From Winogradskyella sp. (lineage in GTDB: Bacteria > Bacteroidota > Bacteroidia > Flavobacteriales > Flavobacteriaceae), in contig NZ_RHLG01000002.1 in the NCBI RefSeq assembly GCF_003712105.1, positions 620,001 through 684,000 on the forward strand: a stretch of 64,000 nucleotides of DNA. Direction: 5' to 3'. How positions within the stretch are numbered: the stretch's first letter is position 1; each line of letters begins with the position of its first letter. Shown here in pieces: positions 1 to 9,200 of the stretch. Both the position numbers and the translations under genes were made by a program. The notes under the pieces are model-generated. The model ran no database searches and was not told the origin of the DNA. It was given only the letters and a program-made list of their open reading frames with translations.

Positions 1-319
1 AAAAATAAAGACAATCAACACCAAAGCCTCCAGTTATGTCTATTAAAGTGTCACCATTTATTAATTGCGCTTTATAATTTGCTGTTTTTTCAGAGGAAGT
101 TTGCTCTATATTTAACTTGTTAGGATAATAAATATTCTTAGTATTATACCAAGATGGAAGTTTGATTTCACAGCGTTTTTTAGCTTCAATTTGCTCGATG
201 ATGTCCTTAGAATCAATATTCTCAAAAGGAACACCTTTCAGCAACAACGAAGTAATATCCGTCTTTAGATTTTTTGATATAAACGCTTGAACTTCGGTAT
301 TTAAAATGTCTGGATTCAA
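1..319 (-). CDS. class I SAM-dependent methyltransferase, PG_1098/THUMP-like family (3' part missing)
   Basis: Only the N-terminal ~106 residues lie in the window; the gene runs off the left edge. The frame opens with a TTG codon at 319-317 (Leu-Asn-Pro-Asp-Ile-Leu-Asn-Thr). The in-frame stop at 343-341 leaves no ATG or GTG, so TTG is the probable start. An LPSWY segment near residue 58 and the SAM-binding motif I DITGGFGVD near residue 95 match the flavobacterial methyltransferases that carry a ferredoxin-like N-terminal piece. That family name is recalled, not searched. The substrate is unknown. The start lies 7 bp from the stop of the permease gene on the same strand, so the two are probably cotranscribed. 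Confidence 0.75.
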   Translation of the reverse strand, partial: MNPDILNTEVQAFISKNLKTDITSLLLKGVPFENIDSKDIIEQIEAKKRCEIKLPSWYNTKNIYYPNKLNIEQTSSEKTANYKAQLINGDTLIDITGGFGVDCLYF

Positions 320-326
320 AAGACAA

Positions 327-1421
327 TTACAAACCTTTGGTTAGTTTTTTAACCACTTTATATTCAGATAAAAATTCTTTAAGTACCACTTTGATAGCTG
401 TGTAAGTTGGTACTGCTATTATCATTCCTACAATACCGAATAGGATTCCTGCTATTATAATTACTAAGAATATTTCTAATGGATGCGATTTTACACTTTT
501 TGAAAAGATAATAGGTTGACTTAAGAAATTATCAACCAATTGTGCTATTACAAAGCCAAGCATTACATATGTGGTTTTTGGTAATATCTCGTTATTGAAA
601 CTTAATTCTTGACCTAAGCCGCTTGTTATACTTAAAAATAGCATTAAAAATGCACTAACCAATGGACCAACATAAGGCACTAAATTGAGGAGCGCACATA
701 AAAACGCTATAACTACTGCATTATCAATTCCGAAAATGAGTAGTACAATCGTGTAAATTATAAATAGGATAAGTATCTGAAACACCAAACCTATAAAATA
801 GCGAGATAATAAATCTTTAATCTTATTGAAGGAGTTTTTTGATTTGTCTTCATTGCCTTTAGGTACAAAAGCCATAATACCATTTTCAAAAAGTTTACTG
901 TCTTTTAAGAAGAAAAACGAGATGAATAAGACCGAGAATAAACCAATGCTAAAACTGCCAACGCCACTAATAACGCTATTTAAAAACGATGGTATAGCAG
1001 AGAAATCGAATTTAGATAGCAGGCCAGATTCTTTGATAGATTGTTCGATATCTATGTCATTAAACTCAAAATAGTTTACCAATTGCCCATAAATATAATT
1101 GATATTATTATTGAACTCAACTGAGTTAAGCAATGCCAAACTTTTGCCCTGATCTTTAATAAGTGGTATAAACATAGATACTAAACCAATGAGAATACCA
1201 ATAAACATTAACATAGTAACAACAACTGCAATTGTTGCATTGAATTTAAGTTTGCGTCTTAAAAATAGAACAACGGGTCTTCCAATAAGCGAAATTACAG
1301 CAGCGACAGCTATGTAAACAATAACAGATTGTATTTTGTATAGAAAATAGAGAACTAGTGTAGTCGCAACAAGAATACAAGTAGCTCTTAAGATTCCGTT
1401 TGCAATGGTTTTTGAATTCAT
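327..1421 (-). CDS. AI-2E family transporter (PerM/YdiK-type permease)
   Basis: This is a 364-residue polytopic membrane protein. It has a hydrophobic pair near the N-terminus, an extracytoplasmic stretch at about residues 75-150 and a further cluster of membrane segments. The family-typical LVPYVGPLVSA segment lies near residue 248 and a GMIIAVPTYTA segment lies near the C-terminus. The family (PF01594) exports small solutes or autoinducer-2 in some members and acts as an ion exchanger in others, so the substrate is open. It has its own promoter immediately upstream (see 1426-1457) and probably reads into the methyltransferase gene. Confidence 0.88.
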   Translation of the reverse strand: MNSKTIANGILRATCILVATTLVLYFLYKIQSVIVYIAVAAVISLIGRPVVLFLRRKLKFNATIAVVVTMLMFIGILIGLVSMFIPLIKDQGKSLALLNSVEFNNNINYIYGQLVNYFEFNDIDIEQSIKESGLLSKFDFSAIPSFLNSVISGVGSFSIGLFSVLFISFFFLKDSKLFENGIMAFVPKGNEDKSKNSFNKIKDLLSRYFIGLVFQILILFIIYTIVLLIFGIDNAVVIAFLCALLNLVPYVGPLVSAFLMLFLSITSGLGQELSFNNEILPKTTYVMLGFVIAQLVDNFLSQPIIFSKSVKSHPLEIFLVIIIAGILFGIVGMIIAVPTYTAIKVVLKEFLSEYKVVKKLTKGL

Positions 1422-1425
1422 ATCT

Positions 1426-1457
1426 CAAAGATGCTGAAATAAATTTAGTAGTACAAA
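1426..1457 (-). promoter_or_regulatory. candidate Bacteroidota promoter for the PerM-type gene, start codon 5 nt from the -7 box
   Basis: On the minus strand TTTG (1457-1454) is followed after 20 nt by CATCTTTG (1433-1426), close to the Bacteroidota consensus TTTG-N19/20-TAnnTTTG. The ATG begins at 1421, only 4 nt past the box, so the transcript would be leaderless or nearly so. The -33 element lies just beyond the stop of the upstream RNA methylase gene. Confidence 0.55.
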
Positions 1458-1459
1458 TT

Positions 1460-1963
1460 TCAGGAATTAAGTTGGTTTGTTATTTCGTACAATGCAATGC
1501 TAGTGGCCTGAACGACATTCATGCTGCTATTCTCACCATACATGTTTATGTGCATAATATCATCAGCTGTGCTGAGTATACCTTCTGAAATCCCCAAATT
1601 TTCATTGCCTAATACTAATACAATAGGCTTGTTTTTGTTTAATTGAAGTTCATATAATGACTTACTATTGGTCGTAATTTCCAAAGCTATAATTTGGTAA
1701 TCTTTTTCTTTAAAACGTTGAATTACCTTATTAATGTCTATACCAACCTTGTAATTAACATACTTTTCGGTAGAACGTGATGTCTTCTTCATGCGTTTAC
1801 CAAGCTCAATATCTTCACCGCAAAAAATAAGTTCTTCAACTCCAAAAGCATCAGCTACTCTAAATAGGCTTCCAATGTTTGGCGCATTGCTAATAGCATC
1901 ACAGACAATAGTTATTGGGAATTGTTGTTTCTTAAAGTTTGAATTGTAATGAGTACGCTGCAA
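1460..1963 (-). CDS. TrmH-family (SpoU) RNA 2'-O-methyltransferase
   Basis: This 167-residue protein contains only the SPOUT catalytic domain. Motif 1 (NAPNIGSLFRVADAFG) is near residues 27-42 with the catalytic Arg. Motif 2 (VLGNENLGIS) is near 116-126. Motif 3 (the SSMNVVQA segment) is near 146-153. The family methylates the 2'-hydroxyl of a tRNA or rRNA nucleoside using SAM from a trefoil-knot dimer. There is no N-terminal substrate-binding domain, which resembles TrmH-like or TrmL-like short forms, so the target nucleotide cannot be named. It follows the zinc-ribbon gene by 9 bp on the same strand. Confidence 0.85.
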   Translation of the reverse strand: MQRTHYNSNFKKQQFPITIVCDAISNAPNIGSLFRVADAFGVEELIFCGEDIELGKRMKKTSRSTEKYVNYKVGIDINKVIQRFKEKDYQIIALEITTNSKSLYELQLNKNKPIVLVLGNENLGISEGILSTADDIMHINMYGENSSMNVVQATSIALYEITNQLNS

Positions 1964-1972
1964 TTAGGAAAG

Positions 1973-2305
1973 CTATTTTACCATTGTTCTATTAAATGCA
2001 CTTGACTTCTTCTTCATTTCTGACCAAAACCAAAGAGGAATAGCACCACTTAATGTTGAGATGTATCCATAATCCCATAAGAAGTATGTTACGACTACAG
2101 CTGCAGCAAACCCAAAAAGGACCATTGTGTAGTCATCATCAGCATAAAGTCTATTTATATGCTTTTTTGTAAAATTGCCACAATGCTTACAGCGTTCATT
2201 AATTTCATTGGTACCTAATTCCATTAATAACTCATGTCGATTAGTAGCTTTGGTTTTTATGTAATTATCTTTTTTGCAAGATGAACAACGATAACTTAGT
2301 TTCAT
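1973..2305 (-). CDS. zinc-ribbon-like membrane protein, unknown function
   Basis: This 110-residue protein has two CxxC knuckles (C7/C10 and C39/C42) that can form one zinc site. A hydrophobic stretch at about residues 60-80 and a shorter one at about 82-93 suggest one or two membrane segments. A basic tail (EMKKKSSAFNRTMVK) follows. The zinc-binding part would be cytoplasmic if the tail is too. It sits between the DUF4159 gene (13 bp) and the RNA methylase gene (9 bp) on the same strand, so it is probably in one operon with them. I do not recognise a named family. Confidence 0.6.
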   Translation of the reverse strand: MKLSYRCSSCKKDNYIKTKATNRHELLMELGTNEINERCKHCGNFTKKHINRLYADDDYTMVLFGFAAAVVVTYFLWDYGYISTLSGAIPLWFWSEMKKKSSAFNRTMVK

Positions 2306-2318
2306 AGTTTTAATAAAA

Positions 2319-2981
2319 TCAATTTACAAACACATATTTTACGATGTTAGCACCCATTTTTAAGGCTTTTTCACGAATATCTTCAGGGTCATTATGTACT
2401 TCTTGGTCTTCCCAGCCATCACCTAAATCACTTTCAAACGTAAAGAGTAGTAATAGTCTACCCTCATGAAAAATACCTAAAGCCTGTGGTGCTTTTCCAT
2501 CGTGCTCATGAATTTTTGGAAGCCCATTAGGAAAACTATACTGAGCATTGTAGATTGGATGTGTTTTAGGAATTTCTATTAGGTCTTTATTTGGGAATAC
2601 TTTCTTTAACTCCTTAGTAATATAAGGTTCCATGCCATAATTATCATCGATGTGTAAAAAGCCGCCCGATAAGAGATAATTCTTCAAATTCTCTGCATCT
2701 TCTTCACTAAAAAACACATTGCCGTGACCCGTCATGTGTAACAAAGGATATTGAAAAATATCAATACTACCAACTTCAACAGTTTCAATACTCTCGCTAA
2801 TATTTGTGCCAATATTGTCATTGCAATACTTTACTAAGTTTGGTAATGCCGTTGGGTTACTGTACCAATCACCGCCACCATTATATTTTAAAACAGCTAC
2901 ACTTTGTGCATTAATCGTTAAACAAATTGTAAAACTGGTACTTATTGTAAGTATTATTTTTTTGAGCGTACTAAAAATCAT
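2319..2981 (-). CDS. DUF4159 domain-containing secreted protein
   Basis: This 220-residue protein has an N-terminal signal peptide ending near residues 24-26 (TICLTINAQ). A DUF4159 domain fills the rest: the MTGHGNVFFSEED segment, then GGFLHIDDNYGM, then the GIFHEGRLLLLFTFESDLGDGWED segment near the C-terminus. The fold is related to class I glutamine amidotransferase-like domains without the nucleophile Cys. Function is unknown. Periplasmic location is inferred from the signal peptide. A TACATTTG box at 2993-2986 on the minus strand lies 4 nt from the ATG. The divergent DUF1223 gene starts only 18 bp away. Confidence 0.8.
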   Translation of the reverse strand: MIFSTLKKIILTISTSFTICLTINAQSVAVLKYNGGGDWYSNPTALPNLVKYCNDNIGTNISESIETVEVGSIDIFQYPLLHMTGHGNVFFSEEDAENLKNYLLSGGFLHIDDNYGMEPYITKELKKVFPNKDLIEIPKTHPIYNAQYSFPNGLPKIHEHDGKAPQALGIFHEGRLLLLFTFESDLGDGWEDQEVHNDPEDIREKALKMGANIVKYVFVN

Positions 2982-2999
2982 ATCTCAAATGTAATAAGA

Positions 3000-3737
3000 A
3001 TGTTTATGAAAACTAAAGCCTTAACATTATTTATAATTCCCTTTTTATTAGGTACTACAAAAAATATTGAAAACGATTATACAACAGATACAAATCCGGT
3101 GGTTCTGGAACTATTTACATCTCAAGGATGCTCGAGCTGTCCGCCAGCAGATGAGTTGCTAAAAGAAGTAAGGTCTGATAATGTGATAGCATTATCTTAT
3201 CATGTAGATTACTGGAATTATATTGGATGGAAAGATCCTTTCAGCAAAAAAACATTTACAGATAAGCAACGTAAATATGGCAGTAAGTTTTATAGTAGTA
3301 CTATTTACACACCGCAAGTAGTAATAAATGGTAGGGAGCATTTTGTTGGCTCTAAGCAACGATTATTACAACAAAAAATACAAGAGTATTCAAAGCAAAA
3401 TCACAAAAGTGAAATAATTGTAAGTAAGGCCGCTAAATCATCTGACTATGTGACGTTTGATTACAATATTGAGAATTTAGACACTAATGATAATCTTAGA
3501 ATCGTGCTCGTAATTGATGAACGTAAAACGTCTGTTAAACGAGGAGAAAATAGAAATAGAGAGCTTATTAATAGCAATATCGTAGTATCAGAACAAAAGT
3601 TTAAGCTCAATACGTCTAAAGGTAAAGGTTCTATACATATACCAAATATAGTAGAAGATAAGGACGACTTAACGTTAGTACTTATTTTAGAAAATAACAA
3701 CTTAGATATCCATACCGCAACTCAAGTTTCACTTTAA
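3000..3737 (+). CDS. DUF1223 domain-containing thioredoxin-like protein
   Basis: This 245-residue protein starts with a signal peptide and has a thioredoxin-like core. The FTSQGCSSCPPAD segment carries a CxxC redox pair at C44/C47, and YTPQVVINGREHFVG (near residue 103) gives the cis-Pro region. DUF1223 proteins are exported and of unknown substrate; the CxxC suggests thiol-disulfide chemistry in the periplasm. A second ATG at 3006 would also preserve the signal peptide. The stop overlaps the convergent rsmE stop by 4 bp. The start is 18 bp from the divergent DUF4159 gene. Confidence 0.83.
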   Translation: MFMKTKALTLFIIPFLLGTTKNIENDYTTDTNPVVLELFTSQGCSSCPPADELLKEVRSDNVIALSYHVDYWNYIGWKDPFSKKTFTDKQRKYGSKFYSSTIYTPQVVINGREHFVGSKQRLLQQKIQEYSKQNHKSEIIVSKAAKSSDYVTFDYNIENLDTNDNLRIVLVIDERKTSVKRGENRNRELINSNIVVSEQKFKLNTSKGKGSIHIPNIVEDKDDLTLVLILENNNLDIHTATQVSL

Positions 3738-4441
3738 AGAGTGTTATAAAAAGCGATTGAGTGGCAGGCAACAATAGCAGCAGTTTCTGTACGTAAACGT
3801 GTTCCCCCAATAATAACAGGTACAAAACTGTTTGCTGTTGCCTGTTTTATTTCGTTTGTGCTAAAATCACCTTCAGGCCCAATTAGTATAGTTACGTCTG
3901 AATTTGGTTCTATAACACTTTTTAGAGATTTACGCTCGGTGTCTTCGCAATGGGCGATGAATTTTTGACCAGTTATATCTTGGCTTATAAAATCTTTAAA
4001 TGCAGTTAAAGGTCTTAATTCTGGCATATAATATTGCAGAGATTGCTTCATTGCGGATTGAATAATCTTTTCAAAACGTTCAGTCTTTATAACCTTTCGC
4101 TCACTATGGTCACATAACAACGGCGTTATAGTATCAATACCTATTTCAGTAGCTTTCTCTAAAAACCATTCGAAACGGTCGTTCATTTTCGTTGGAGCCA
4201 CAGCTAAGTGCAGTTTATAAGTTCTTTTATTGTGTTTTTCTTTCGAAATAATGTTACCAGTACAATGTTTTTGTTCTGCTAGAGTTAGTTCGGTTGTAAA
4301 AACCCAACCTTTGCCATTAGTTATATTTAAAGAGTCACCAACTTTTTTACGAAGTACTTTGACAATATGACGACTTTCGTCTTTATCAAAAACAATAGTA
4401 TTGTCATTTTCAGAAATATCTGGATTATAGAATAACTGCAT
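3734..4441 (-). CDS. rsmE: 16S rRNA (uracil-1498-N3)-methyltransferase RsmE
   Basis: This 235-residue protein has the RsmE layout: an N-terminal PUA-like part (residues 1-70), then a SPOUT domain. The LIGPEGDFS motif near residue 185 and the GTRLRTETAA knot motif near residue 212 mark the SAM site. RsmE methylates N3 of U1498 in helix 44 of 16S rRNA. The start codon directly abuts the stop of the peptidyl-prolyl isomerase gene, so the two are translated from one message. It converges on the DUF1223 gene with a 4-bp overlap. Confidence 0.95.
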   Translation of the reverse strand: MQLFYNPDISENDNTIVFDKDESRHIVKVLRKKVGDSLNITNGKGWVFTTELTLAEQKHCTGNIISKEKHNKRTYKLHLAVAPTKMNDRFEWFLEKATEIGIDTITPLLCDHSERKVIKTERFEKIIQSAMKQSLQYYMPELRPLTAFKDFISQDITGQKFIAHCEDTERKSLKSVIEPNSDVTILIGPEGDFSTNEIKQATANSFVPVIIGGTRLRTETAAIVACHSIAFYNTL

Positions 4442-5068
4442 TTACTTCTTTTGAACAATTTTAAGAACCGTAATCTCTTCAATAGTTTTATCGTCTTCAG
4501 TTTTTTGGAGCACGTAGTGTCTTTTTGGATACTCATCAAAACTAAACGTATAACCAACAGGCTTGTCTGCTATGGCTTTTTCGAAGCGCTTAGAGAATGT
4601 TCCTTTTTTAACCCATCCTAAATCGCCGCCGGTTTTAGCTGTTGGGTGCACTGAATAAACTCTGGCTAAATTATGAAACTTATGCTCACCATTTCTTATA
4701 CCTTTTAGAATATAAGAACGCAAGGAATTAATTTCTTGCACAGGTGTTTTGTTGCCATCAAAAAGCATGATACTAGCACGATAATGAGAGGTTGTTTTTT
4801 TATCTATGACTTTATAGATAGTCTTACCAGTCTCAGTTTTTATAACTTTCTTGCCACCTTTTGATAAGTTTAATAACTCTGTGGCGAGTTTAGATTTATG
4901 TTTTTCTTTATTAAAGGTAATAAGCTTGCCTTCAATGTCTTTGGAGTTGGATTTAATAAAAGCCTTTGCATCTTCAGTATTTTGTATTGAATCTAATGAT
5001 GTCTCAATACCTTTTTGTGCAAACAGAATTGCGGGAATTAGAAATAATAATAAGAGGACTTTGTGCAT
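4442..5068 (-). CDS. periplasmic parvulin-type peptidyl-prolyl cis-trans isomerase
   Basis: This 208-residue protein has a clear signal peptide (MHKVLLLLFLIPAILFAQ). A PpiC/parvulin domain covers about residues 90-195, seen in the HNLARVYSVHPTAKTGGDLGW and GTFSKRFEKAIA segments that match the conserved GGdLGwv core. It would catalyse proline isomerisation or act as a chaperone on exported proteins in the periplasm. It is short compared with SurA and PpiD, with one catalytic domain and no membrane anchor. It is the first gene of a two-gene unit with rsmE. Confidence 0.82.
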   Translation of the reverse strand: MHKVLLLLFLIPAILFAQKGIETSLDSIQNTEDAKAFIKSNSKDIEGKLITFNKEKHKSKLATELLNLSKGGKKVIKTETGKTIYKVIDKKTTSHYRASIMLFDGNKTPVQEINSLRSYILKGIRNGEHKFHNLARVYSVHPTAKTGGDLGWVKKGTFSKRFEKAIADKPVGYTFSFDEYPKRHYVLQKTEDDKTIEEITVLKIVQKK

Positions 5069-5149
5069 AGATTATCTTCCTTTTAATGAATGTATTAAAC
5101 TAATCTTTAGGTTAAATATAAATAGATTTTAGGCTAAAAATAAACTTTA

Positions 5150-6172
5150 CTAAATCTTTAATCTGGCTGTTGCCATAATATCAAAATCAGAGAAATCCTT
5201 TTCTAAATATTTTAGATAACCTACAATTCCAATCATTGCTGCATTATCTGTAGTGTATTCAAACTTTGGGATATAGGTTGTCCAACCAAACTTATGTTCA
5301 CCATTTTTTAATGCCGCTCTAATGCCTGAGTTAGCCGAAACGCCACCACCAATTGCTATGTGTTTTATACCCGTTTGTTTAACAGCTAGTTTTAATTTAT
5401 CCATTAAAATTCCAATAATAGTATACTGTATTGAGGCACAGATATCATTTAAGTTGTCTTCAACAAAGTTTGGGTTGTTCTTAGTTTCTCGCTGAACAAA
5501 GTAAAGAATTGCGGTTTTTAAGCCAGAGAAACTAAAATCAAGACCATCAACCTTAGGTTTTGTGAATTTAAAAGCTTTTGGGTTTCCTAATTGCGCGAGT
5601 TTGTCTATTTGTGGTCCAGCAGGATAACCCAAACCTAAAATTTTACCACTTTTATCATAAGCTTCACCAACAGCATCATCAATGGTTTCACCAATCACTT
5701 CCATGTCAAAGTAACTTTTAACTTCAACTATTTGAGTGTGTCCTCCAGAAATAGTCATTGCTAAAAACGGAAAAGGTGGTTTTTTGTAACCGTCTTCCTT
5801 GATAAAATGCGCCAAAATATGCCCTTGCATATGATTGACGTCTATTAGTGGAACATCTAAACCATAAGCTAGGGACTTCGCAAACGACGTTCCAACAAGC
5901 AATGAGCCCATTAATCCTGGACCCCGCGTAAAGGCAATAGCATGCAATTGCTCTTTGGTAATTTGTGCTTGTTTTAAGGCTCGATCTACAACTGGTACAA
6001 TATTAGATTGATGTGCTCTAGAAGCCAATTCAGGAACAACACCACCATATTCGGCATGTACGTCTTGGTTTGCTACAACATTACTTAAGATATTATCGTT
6101 ACAAAGTACAGCAGCTGATGTATCATCGCATGAAGATTCAATTCCTAAGATGTATATATTTTCTTTTGCCAT
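5150..6172 (-). CDS. tsaD: tRNA N6-adenosine threonylcarbamoyltransferase TsaD
   Basis: This 340-residue protein has full family length. The ASKHA ATP-binding start (IESSCDDTSAAV, residues 11-22), the metal-binding H114/H118 in NHMQGH, the phosphate-loop GLGYPAGP near residue 180 and a TTDNAAMIG segment near residue 311 are all present. TsaD transfers threonylcarbamoyl from TC-AMP to A37 of ANN-reading tRNAs, working with TsaB and TsaE, which are not in this window. It is divergent from tamB, a pairing common in Flavobacteriaceae. Confidence 0.97.
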   Translation of the reverse strand: MAKENIYILGIESSCDDTSAAVLCNDNILSNVVANQDVHAEYGGVVPELASRAHQSNIVPVVDRALKQAQITKEQLHAIAFTRGPGLMGSLLVGTSFAKSLAYGLDVPLIDVNHMQGHILAHFIKEDGYKKPPFPFLAMTISGGHTQIVEVKSYFDMEVIGETIDDAVGEAYDKSGKILGLGYPAGPQIDKLAQLGNPKAFKFTKPKVDGLDFSFSGLKTAILYFVQRETKNNPNFVEDNLNDICASIQYTIIGILMDKLKLAVKQTGIKHIAIGGGVSANSGIRAALKNGEHKFGWTTYIPKFEYTTDNAAMIGIVGYLKYLEKDFSDFDIMATARLKI

Positions 6173-6283
6173 TGGTTATGATTAGGCACAATAATTGTTA
6201 ATTTTGACTTATAAAGTCCAAAACGTTACTATTTCCGTATAATCAAAGACAAATATAACAGTTTTGCTGTCATTAAAATTATA

Positions 6284-9200
6284 ATGAAGCGTATCAAAAG
6301 AGTATTAAAAATAATAGGAAAAATAGCAGCAATATTAGTGCTGCTTTTTGTTATTCTGGTACTCATACTATCTATTCCTTCTGTGCAAACCAGATTAGGT
6401 AAGTACGCGACAAAAAAAATTAATGAAGATTATAAAACCAATATCAATATTGGAAAAGTCGGGTTGCAATTTAATGGCGATGTAGAGCTCAAGGAAATCT
6501 TGATAAAAGATTATAAGTTAGATACGCTGATAGCAATAAATGAGCTTAACACATCTATAATTAGTCTAAGTAACTTATATAATAACAAACTGACTTTTGG
6601 AGATATAGATATTGAGGATTTGTATTTTAATCTTAAAACTTACGAAGGTGAAACAGATACAAACCTTGATGTTTTTGTAGAACGTTTTGAGGATGATAAT
6701 CCCAGACAAGGACCAAGTAGTTTTTTAATGTCATCAAGTGATGTTTCCGTATATAATGGTGTGTTTTTACTAAGTGATGAGAATAGAGAAAACCCTGAAG
6801 TTCTTAATTTCTCCAAGCTTAATATTAACGCTACTGATTTTGTAATAAGCGGACCTGAAGTTCGTACTCGCATCAACACATTAGGGTTTGTAGATAGTCG
6901 CGGTGTAAGACTGGAAAATCTTTCAACAAATTTTGAATATACTCTTGATCACATGATGTTTAATCAACTAAACATTAAAACCAAAGCTTCAAATTTATTG
7001 GGCGAGCTTCGTTTTGATTATAATAGAGAAGACTTCAAAGAGTTTACAGATAAAGTTGAACTTACTGCGAGCTTTAAAGATTCGTATGTTCAGTTAAGTG
7101 AATTAAATTCATTTTATAACGAATTTGGAACGAACCAACGCGCAAGCCTTAATGCAAACTTTTCGGGAACATTAAATGACTTACAAGTTTCAAACTTAAA
7201 TGTCAGTACATCCAGAAATACCAAAATTATAGGTGATATTAATTTTAAAAACATTTTTAATAATTCTGAGGAAAACTTTGTTTTAGATGGCCGGTATCGT
7301 AATCTTTCTTCAAACTATAGGGACTTAGTTGCATTGTTGCCAAATGTACTTGGTAAATCTATTCCAACCATATTCGAAAAAGTTGGAAATTTTAGACTTA
7401 CTGGTTCCTCAACAATAACTAATGAATTGATCAATGCCGATTTAGATATTAATACAGAATTAGGTAAGGCAAAAACCAATTTAAAACTAACAAATATTGA
7501 TGATATTGACAATGCAGATTATATTGGTAATGTTATACTTGAAGACTTTAATATTGGCGTTTTAGTCAATGACCCATTGGTTGAAAACACATCGCTTAAC
7601 CTTGACGTCGAAGGGACAAGCTTTAAACTCGATGATATTGATACAAACATAAAAGGTGAAGTATCGTATTTAGATTACAACAACTATCGGTATACTGGAA
7701 TACTAGTTTCTGGAGATATTGGTAAGCACATATTTAACGGAAAACTAAATGCTAAAGACCCAAATTTAATATTAGATTTTAATGGGCTTGCAGACATGTC
7801 ACAAGAAATAAGAAAGTTTGACTTTAAAGCAAATGTTACATACGCCAATTTAAAAGTATTGAACTTCGTAGATCGCGATTCTTTATCAGAGTTTAGAGGA
7901 CTTGTAGATATGGCTGTTACTGGATCAACATATGACAATCTTCGAGGAAGAATAGATGTAAAAAACACAAGTTATAAAAACCAAGATAAATTATATTCTT
8001 TCAAGGATTTTGATATTGTATCTAGCTTTAATAATGATATAAGAACCATTAAAATAAATTCTCCAGATATAATTAACGGTAAGATTACAGGAAAGTTTAA
8101 GATTGAAGAAATATTAAAGCTCACCGAAAACTCTTTAGGCAGTATTTATACAAATTATAGCCCACATGAAATATCTGACAATCAATTCTTGAATTTTGAT
8201 TTTAAGATATATAATCAAATCGCAGCAGTATTTGATAAGGATTTAAGTTTAGCACAAAATACTAATGTAAAGGGCAGAATAGAGACTGATGAAAAAGGAT
8301 TTGAACTTGAATTTAGCTCCCCAAAAATTTCGTTCAGAGATTATGTAGCCACTCGTATTAATTTAGAAGTAGATAATAGCAACCCTGTTTATAATACATT
8401 TTTAGAGGTCAAGCAATTAGAATCTGATTTTTATAGTATTACGGATTTTGATTTAATTAATGTCACAAAAAGAGATACGCTATTTGTAAAGTCAGAATTT
8501 AAAGGTGGAGAAAACCAAGTCGATGACTACAATATCAATCTTTACTACACCATAAATGAAGATAATAATTCGGTTCTAGGATTTCAGAAATCAGACTTTA
8601 AATTCAAAGGATTTGATTGGTTTATAAATTACAATAAGAACAATCTTAATAAGATTACATTCGACAAGACACTAACTAATTTTAAAATTGACGATATTCT
8701 TATAAATCAAGGTCAAGAAGAAATGTTACTTTCGGGTGTGTTAAGAGATTCTACTCATAAGAATATAAATTTAGATTTCAAGAATGTTTATCTAGAAAAA
8801 ATTACACCTACCATAGATAGTTTAGCGCTTTCAGGACGTGTTAATGGTAAACTCGCTTTACTACAAAACGATGGCATATATCTACCTAAGTCCGATATTA
8901 CGATAGAGCAATTTAATGTTAACCAATATAATTTGGGTAACCTACGAGCTTTAGTTGAAGGCGACAACTCACTTACCAAATATAACCTTGATATTAATTT
9001 GCAAAATGGAAGTGTTAAAACTCTCGATGTTGATGGCTATGTTGATGTAAATACAACACGACCAAATATCAATGTTGATGTAGGTTTTGACGACTTTTTA
9101 ATTGATCCTTTAAACCCTTTAGGTGAAGGAGTTATTAGTAATATTCGAGGGTTAGTTTCAGGTAATGCTAAAGTTACTGGAAATTTGAACAAACCTAGTA

